Source: Rhodoferax sp.
Lineage (GTDB): Bacteria > Pseudomonadota > Gammaproteobacteria > Burkholderiales > Burkholderiaceae_C
Assembly (NCBI RefSeq): GCF_028715765.1
Contig: NZ_JAQURE010000011.1
Span: 1-64,000 of the forward strand
Length of the DNA stretch: 64,000 nucleotides
Direction: 5' to 3'
Part shown: one piece after another, positions 60,575 to 64,000 of the stretch
How positions within the stretch are numbered: the first letter of the stretch is position 1
How the letters are laid out: every line of letters starts with the position of its first letter
Made by a program: the position numbers and the translations under genes
Notes under the pieces: generated by a model
The model's database searches: none
What the model was told of the DNA's origin: nothing
Seen by the model: the letters and a program-made list of their open reading frames with translations, nothing else

Positions 60575-62137
60575 ATGCTGAAATTTACCTGTTGTAGCGC
60601 CGTGCGCCAGTTCTCTGAGGCTTCTCAGGCCCAGCTGTTAAGCCAGATCACCCGCGGCTTTGAGCGCGAGTGTTTGCGTGTCGATCGCGCTGGGCAGTTG
60701 GCAAAAACGCCCCATCCTGCGGCGCTGGGGCACAAGTTGACCCACCCCTGGATCACCACCGACTACGCGGAGGCGTTGCTCGAATTCATCACCCCGCCGT
60801 CCACCGATGCGGCTTACCCGCTGGCTTTTTTAACCGACATTCACCGCTTCAGCGCCCAGCAGCTCGGCGGGGAATACCTGTGGGCGGGCTCCATGCCGTG
60901 CAAGATTGGCGCAGATGCCGACATTACCATTGCCAACTACGGCACATCGCATGAGGCACGTTTCAAAATGGTTTACCGCGAAGGCTTGGGGCTGCGCTAT
61001 GGCCGTGCCATGCAGACCATTGCCGGGGCGCATTACAACTGGTCTTTGCCCACCGAGTTTTGGCTGGCGCTGCGTGACTGCTGCCCGGGCTCGGGCGACT
61101 TGCAAGACTTCATCAACCAACGCACTTTTGGCCTGATTCGCAATTTTTTGCGCTATGGCTGGCTGGTGCCGTATTTGTTTGGCGCGTCCCCCGCGCTGTG
61201 CCAGTCTTTTTTGCAGGGGCACCCGTCAGATTTGGTCGAACTGTCACTGGGCACCTGGCACGGCCCTTATGCCACCAGCTTGCGCATGAGCGACCTGGGT
61301 TACCAAAACCATGCCCAAGACAAACTGGCCATCAGCTTCAATTCGCTGGCCGAATACACCCAGGGCCTGGAAGCCGCCATTCGCACCCCAGACCCCTATT
61401 ACACCGAGTTGGGCGTGCGCGAGGGTGACAGCTGGCGCCAACTCAGCGACAGTGTGTTGCAAATCGAGGCCGAGTTTTACGCTTCCATGCGCCCCAAGCG
61501 CGTGGCGCCCAGCGGGCTGCGCCCCGCCAAAGCGTTGCGTCAGCAAGGCGTGCAGTATGTCGAAATGCGGCTGTTTGACCTGAACCCGTTCATTGACATC
61601 GGCATTGCGCCTGAGCAGCCGCTGTTTGCCGATGTGCTGCTGCTGATGTGCCTGTTTCGCGACAGCCCGCCCATCACCTGCCGTGAGCAGAGCGAGAACG
61701 ACGAGAACAAACACCGTGTGGTCACGCGTGGCCGCCAGCCGGGTTTGCAACTGCTGGTGCACAACCGCGAGCAGCCCTTGCAGACCCTGGCCAGTGAGTT
61801 GTTTGACGACATGGCGCCCTACGCTGCCATGCTGGATGCGGCTTATGGCAGCCACCGTTACCAGCGTGCCATGCAAGACCTGCGCCAACGCATCACCCAG
61901 CCTGAGTTAACGCCGTCGGCCCAGGTGCTGGAAGCCGTCAAAAAACACGGCAGCTACTTTGACTTTGCGTTCGAGCAGGCCAAAGCCCACACCCAAAGCT
62001 TGCAAGCAGTGGGTTTGCCAGAGGACACGATGGCCACCTTCAAGGCCAGCGCGCAGGCCTCGCAGGTGCAAGCGCAGCAGGCAGAGGCCGCCACCACGGG
62101 CTCGTTTGAAAACCATGTGGCGGCGTACTTTGCTTGA
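60575..62137 (+). CDS. gshA: Glutamate-cysteine ligase (GshA type 1)
   Basis: GshA joins glutamate and cysteine, the first step of glutathione synthesis. The 520-residue protein is of the gammaproteobacterial type: RGFERECLRVD, TDYAEALLEFITPP, LWAGSMPCKI, GRAMQTIAGAHYNWS and VQYVEMRLFDLNPFIDIGI are visible. gshB is not in the window. It converges with the M48 peptidase gene across an element B copy. Confidence 0.93.
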   Translation: MLKFTCCSAVRQFSEASQAQLLSQITRGFERECLRVDRAGQLAKTPHPAALGHKLTHPWITTDYAEALLEFITPPSTDAAYPLAFLTDIHRFSAQQLGGEYLWAGSMPCKIGADADITIANYGTSHEARFKMVYREGLGLRYGRAMQTIAGAHYNWSLPTEFWLALRDCCPGSGDLQDFINQRTFGLIRNFLRYGWLVPYLFGASPALCQSFLQGHPSDLVELSLGTWHGPYATSLRMSDLGYQNHAQDKLAISFNSLAEYTQGLEAAIRTPDPYYTELGVREGDSWRQLSDSVLQIEAEFYASMRPKRVAPSGLRPAKALRQQGVQYVEMRLFDLNPFIDIGIAPEQPLFADVLLLMCLFRDSPPITCREQSENDENKHRVVTRGRQPGLQLLVHNREQPLQTLASELFDDMAPYAAMLDAAYGSHRYQRAMQDLRQRITQPELTPSAQVLEAVKKHGSYFDFAFEQAKAHTQSLQAVGLPEDTMATFKASAQASQVQAQQAEAATTGSFENHVAAYFA

Positions 62138-62145
62138 GTTTGCCT

Positions 62146-62219
62146 AAAAAATATAAGCGTTTTAGGCCTCTAGAGCTTATGAAATAAGCTTAAGCAGCTA
62201 CTTAATAAATAGCATTTCA
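62146..62219 (-). repeat. Element B copy between gshA and the M48 gene
   Basis: On the minus strand AGTAGCTGCTTAAGCTTATT then TCATAAGCTCTAGAGGCCTA. It fills the convergent gap, and AGCTTAT/ATAAGCT within it can form a hairpin. Confidence 0.8.
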
Positions 62220-62220
62220 T

Positions 62221-63711
62221 TCACTCCACCACCTTCACCGCCTGCCCGGGGCGCGGCTCGCCACCGCCGTAGAAGCCGTTGATCAGGCGCAGTTGTGCTT
62301 CGGCCTGAGGCAGGGGAGAGCGTTTGGCCAGCTGCGCAAAACCACCGGCGGGGTAAGACGTGGTCTGGATCACCCAGGGCTTGGCGGCGGCACGGTCTTG
62401 GGCGGTCAAGGCACGAAAACTGTTTTGCGCTTGCACCAGGCTAGGTCTGGCTTGCTGCAAGGCCGCCGCATTTTTGGCTGCGGGGGTGAACACATACACA
62501 CTTTGCCGGGGCCCGGTGACCAGCGTGGCTTCAATCGCTTGTTGCCCCTGGCTGCTGGTGCGGCTGCCAACAAAGCGGGTGGCGGGCAAGCCGTTGATGC
62601 TCAGGCGCTCGGTGCGGCCCTGGCTGGGTTTGAGCAGGTTGCGAATCACCTCGTCATGGCTTGTGCCCGCTTTGGGCGGGGCCACTTGCACCATCAGCGC
62701 TGCATCCCCGGTGGCATTCACCAGCGCCAGTTGGCTCGGTTCGTTTTGAATCTGCCAACCGGCTGGCGCGGTAAGTGCAATGCCCAGGTCGGTGTGGTAA
62801 AAATTTTGCCCACGGGTCAAGCCCTGGTCTGCACTTTCACCAAACGCCAGGCCTTGGGTGATGTGCTGGTAGCGGGTGCGGCCTTCGTCGCTGTAGTTGC
62901 CTTTGTATTGGGCGGCCAGTTGGGTGATTTGCTGCAGCCGCTGGTCGTTGCTGGGGTGCGAAGCCAGCCAACTGTTGCCGCTGGGTGCGGCACGGCCTGC
63001 GGCACGCGCCTGGTCTGCGGCAAAACGCTCCTGGGCTTTGAGTGCCCCGATCACGTTGATCATGTTGCGCGGGTCAAACGCGGTGCGAGCCAGGTATTCG
63101 GCGCCCAGGCTGTCGGCCTGCAATTCCTGGTCGCGCCCGTAAGAGGCCACATAACCCGCCGCAGCGGTTTGCGACAAGTCGCTGGCCAGCCGCCCGGCTC
63201 CGCTGATGCCTTGGCTTTCCAGCACCGCCCCCAGCACGCTGGCGGCCAGCACGCCCAGGCCGGCATCTTGCTGGCGGGTGGCGCGCTGGGCGCCGTGGCG
63301 TGCGGTCACGTGGCCAATTTCATGCCCCATGACACCGGCCAGTTCGGCCTCGGTTTGCAGGTAGGCCATGATGCCGCGTGTCACGTACACATAGCCGCCA
63401 GGCAGGGCAAAGGCATTGATCTCGGGGCTGTCGAGCACGGTAAAGTGCCATTGCAACTGGTTGCGGTGCGACAGCTTGGCCAGCCGCTGGCCCAGGTTGT
63501 TGACATAGGTTTGCACCCGTGCATCACGCACCACGCCGTATTCCTGCAGCACTTGCTGGTGCGCCTGGGCGCCTTGCGCTACCTCGTCTTGTTCACTCAT
63601 GACCGAGCGCTCGGCCTGGCCGCTGACCGGGTTGATCACTGCGCTGCCGCAGCCAGAGAGCAGGGTGGCGGCCAGCAGCCAGGGGCTGAGGCGATGCAAG
63701 AGGTGTGTCAT
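62221..63711 (-). CDS. M48-family metallopeptidase lipoprotein (BepA-like)
   Basis: The 496-residue protein has a lipoprotein signal (LLAATLLSGCGS), the zinc motif HEIGH with downstream LQADSLGAEYLAR (third ligand) and a C-terminal domain of unknown type (IALTAPAGWQIQNEPSQLALV). BepA/YfgC-type periplasmic M48 peptidases help outer-membrane protein assembly and degrade misassembled porins. I chose ATG 63711 because it begins the signal. It diverges from dbpA with about 100 bp between starts. Confidence 0.9.
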   Translation of the reverse strand: MTHLLHRLSPWLLAATLLSGCGSAVINPVSGQAERSVMSEQDEVAQGAQAHQQVLQEYGVVRDARVQTYVNNLGQRLAKLSHRNQLQWHFTVLDSPEINAFALPGGYVYVTRGIMAYLQTEAELAGVMGHEIGHVTARHGAQRATRQQDAGLGVLAASVLGAVLESQGISGAGRLASDLSQTAAAGYVASYGRDQELQADSLGAEYLARTAFDPRNMINVIGALKAQERFAADQARAAGRAAPSGNSWLASHPSNDQRLQQITQLAAQYKGNYSDEGRTRYQHITQGLAFGESADQGLTRGQNFYHTDLGIALTAPAGWQIQNEPSQLALVNATGDAALMVQVAPPKAGTSHDEVIRNLLKPSQGRTERLSINGLPATRFVGSRTSSQGQQAIEATLVTGPRQSVYVFTPAAKNAAALQQARPSLVQAQNSFRALTAQDRAAAKPWVIQTTSYPAGGFAQLAKRSPLPQAEAQLRLINGFYGGGEPRPGQAVKVVE

Positions 63712-63811
63712 GGGGATTCCGAAGTCGATTTGAAACGGTCTATTCTTGCCCAATTGTGGGCGTGCGGTACGGGTCTGCCCCTGAAAAGCACGGTGAATCG
63801 ATAATTGGTGC

Positions 63812-64000
63812 ATGACACAAACCCACACCATCGCTTTCAGCACACTGCCCCTGAACCCCGCCACGCTGGCCAATTTGCAGCAATTGGGCTACTTGAGCAT
63901 GACTCCGATCCAGGCCGCCAGCTTGCCAACCGCCCTGGCAGGCAAAGACATGATTGCCCAGGCGCAGACTGGCAGTGGCAAGACTGCCGCTTTTGGCCTG
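63812..64000 (+). CDS. dbpA: DEAD-box RNA helicase DbpA (3' truncated by window)
   Basis: The first 63 codons are visible and run off the window, which is why the ORF track lacks it. They read [20 protein letters not shown], the Q motif ([10 protein letters not shown]) and Walker [16 protein letters not shown]. The [19 protein letters not shown] start is typical of DbpA, a 23S rRNA helicase in 50S assembly. Other DEAD-box helicases share the motifs, so the symbol rests on the N-terminal sequence. Confidence 0.85.
   Translation, partial: MTQTHTIAFSTLPLNPATLANLQQLGYLSMTPIQAASLPTALAGKDMIAQAQTGSGKTAAFGL

Noticed and set aside
62293-63804. 503-codon plus-strand ORF opposite the M48 peptidase
   Set aside because: Antisense shadow; the minus strand has a lipobox and HEIGH zinc motif.

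Overview
The window reads as a chromosomal segment of a GC-rich betaproteobacterium of the order Burkholderiales, most likely family Comamonadaceae (Rhodoferax/Polaromonas-like). This is inferred from gene order and protein families: spoT-rpoZ-gmk-yicC facing kinase-phosphatase-rph-rdgB, lolB-ispE-tRNA-Gln-prs-rplY-pth, pilBCD-coaE-zapD-yacG and mutM-dynamin-mutY. The dispersed CTAGAGGCC repeat is also of a kind I associate with that family. I could not run a taxonomic search. Nearly everything is housekeeping. There is no prophage, integron, CRISPR array or intact insertion sequence.

Layout. 1-4332: the 3' part of a tandem-duplicated UvrA gene loaded with in-frame repeat insertions. 4381-5141: AbrB/PIN toxin-antitoxin pair. 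5207-7221: acetylpolyamine amidohydrolase and an orphan ParA. 7301-14361 (minus): haem-c-type sensor kinase, pilB, pilC, pilD, coaE, zapD, yacG. 14446-16898 (minus): ftsY and a YegD-like Hsp70. 16928-19844: paired M16 peptidases. 20243-22181: rsmD, coaD, a universal stress protein, ferredoxin. 22225-28439 (minus): TPR protein, lolB, ispE, tRNA-Gln, prs, rplY, pth and a DUF4124-like protein. 28478-32390: mutM, dynamin-like GTPase, mutY. 32387-35834 (minus): nadK, recN, rapZ. 35863-37711: hrcA, tRNA-Met, tRNA-Arg, greB. 37701-41858 (minus): yicC, gmk, rpoZ, spoT. 41937-45337: Ser/Thr kinase, PP2C phosphatase, rph, rdgB. 45462-48581: htpG, FKBP isomerase, hsp20. 48633-52188 (minus): GspE-family ATPase and srkA. 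52420-54018: GMC oxidoreductase. 54058-55645 (minus): hipBA. 55710-57483 (minus): NodIJ-like ABC exporter. 57645 to the end: purT, amn, gshA, an M48 lipoprotein and the start of dbpA.

The most unusual layer is repetitive DNA inside and between these genes. Element A is a pair of palindromes built on AATTGGGGTCAGACCCCAATT. It occurs four times in frame inside the uvrA-like gene and once inside amn, and because each arm is itself palindromic it encodes the same LGSDPNF peptide in both orientations. Element B is about 42 nt, of the form ATAGCTGCTTGCGCTTATT..ATAAGCGCTAGAGGCC. I count about fourteen recognisable copies. Several form protein N-termini (signal peptides of an M16 peptidase and a DUF4124-like protein, probably the LolB lipobox, and the first residues of an ABC permease), one sits inside srkA, two inside uvrA, and one overlaps the htpG terminator. 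A PHPNP-type element and an ACTTACGCAAAACCGC element are also present.

Stress physiology is prominent. There are two sigma-32-like promoters (htpG, hsp20), HrcA, small heat-shock and Hsp70-like chaperones, bifunctional SpoT with RpoZ, a eukaryotic-type kinase/phosphatase pair, SrkA, two toxin-antitoxin modules, and a base-excision-repair cluster with a dynamin-like GTPase. I found no cluster that I can defend as a wholly new system. The repeat exaptation, the haem-kinase/pilus linkage and the mutM-dynamin-mutY unit are the best candidates for follow-up.
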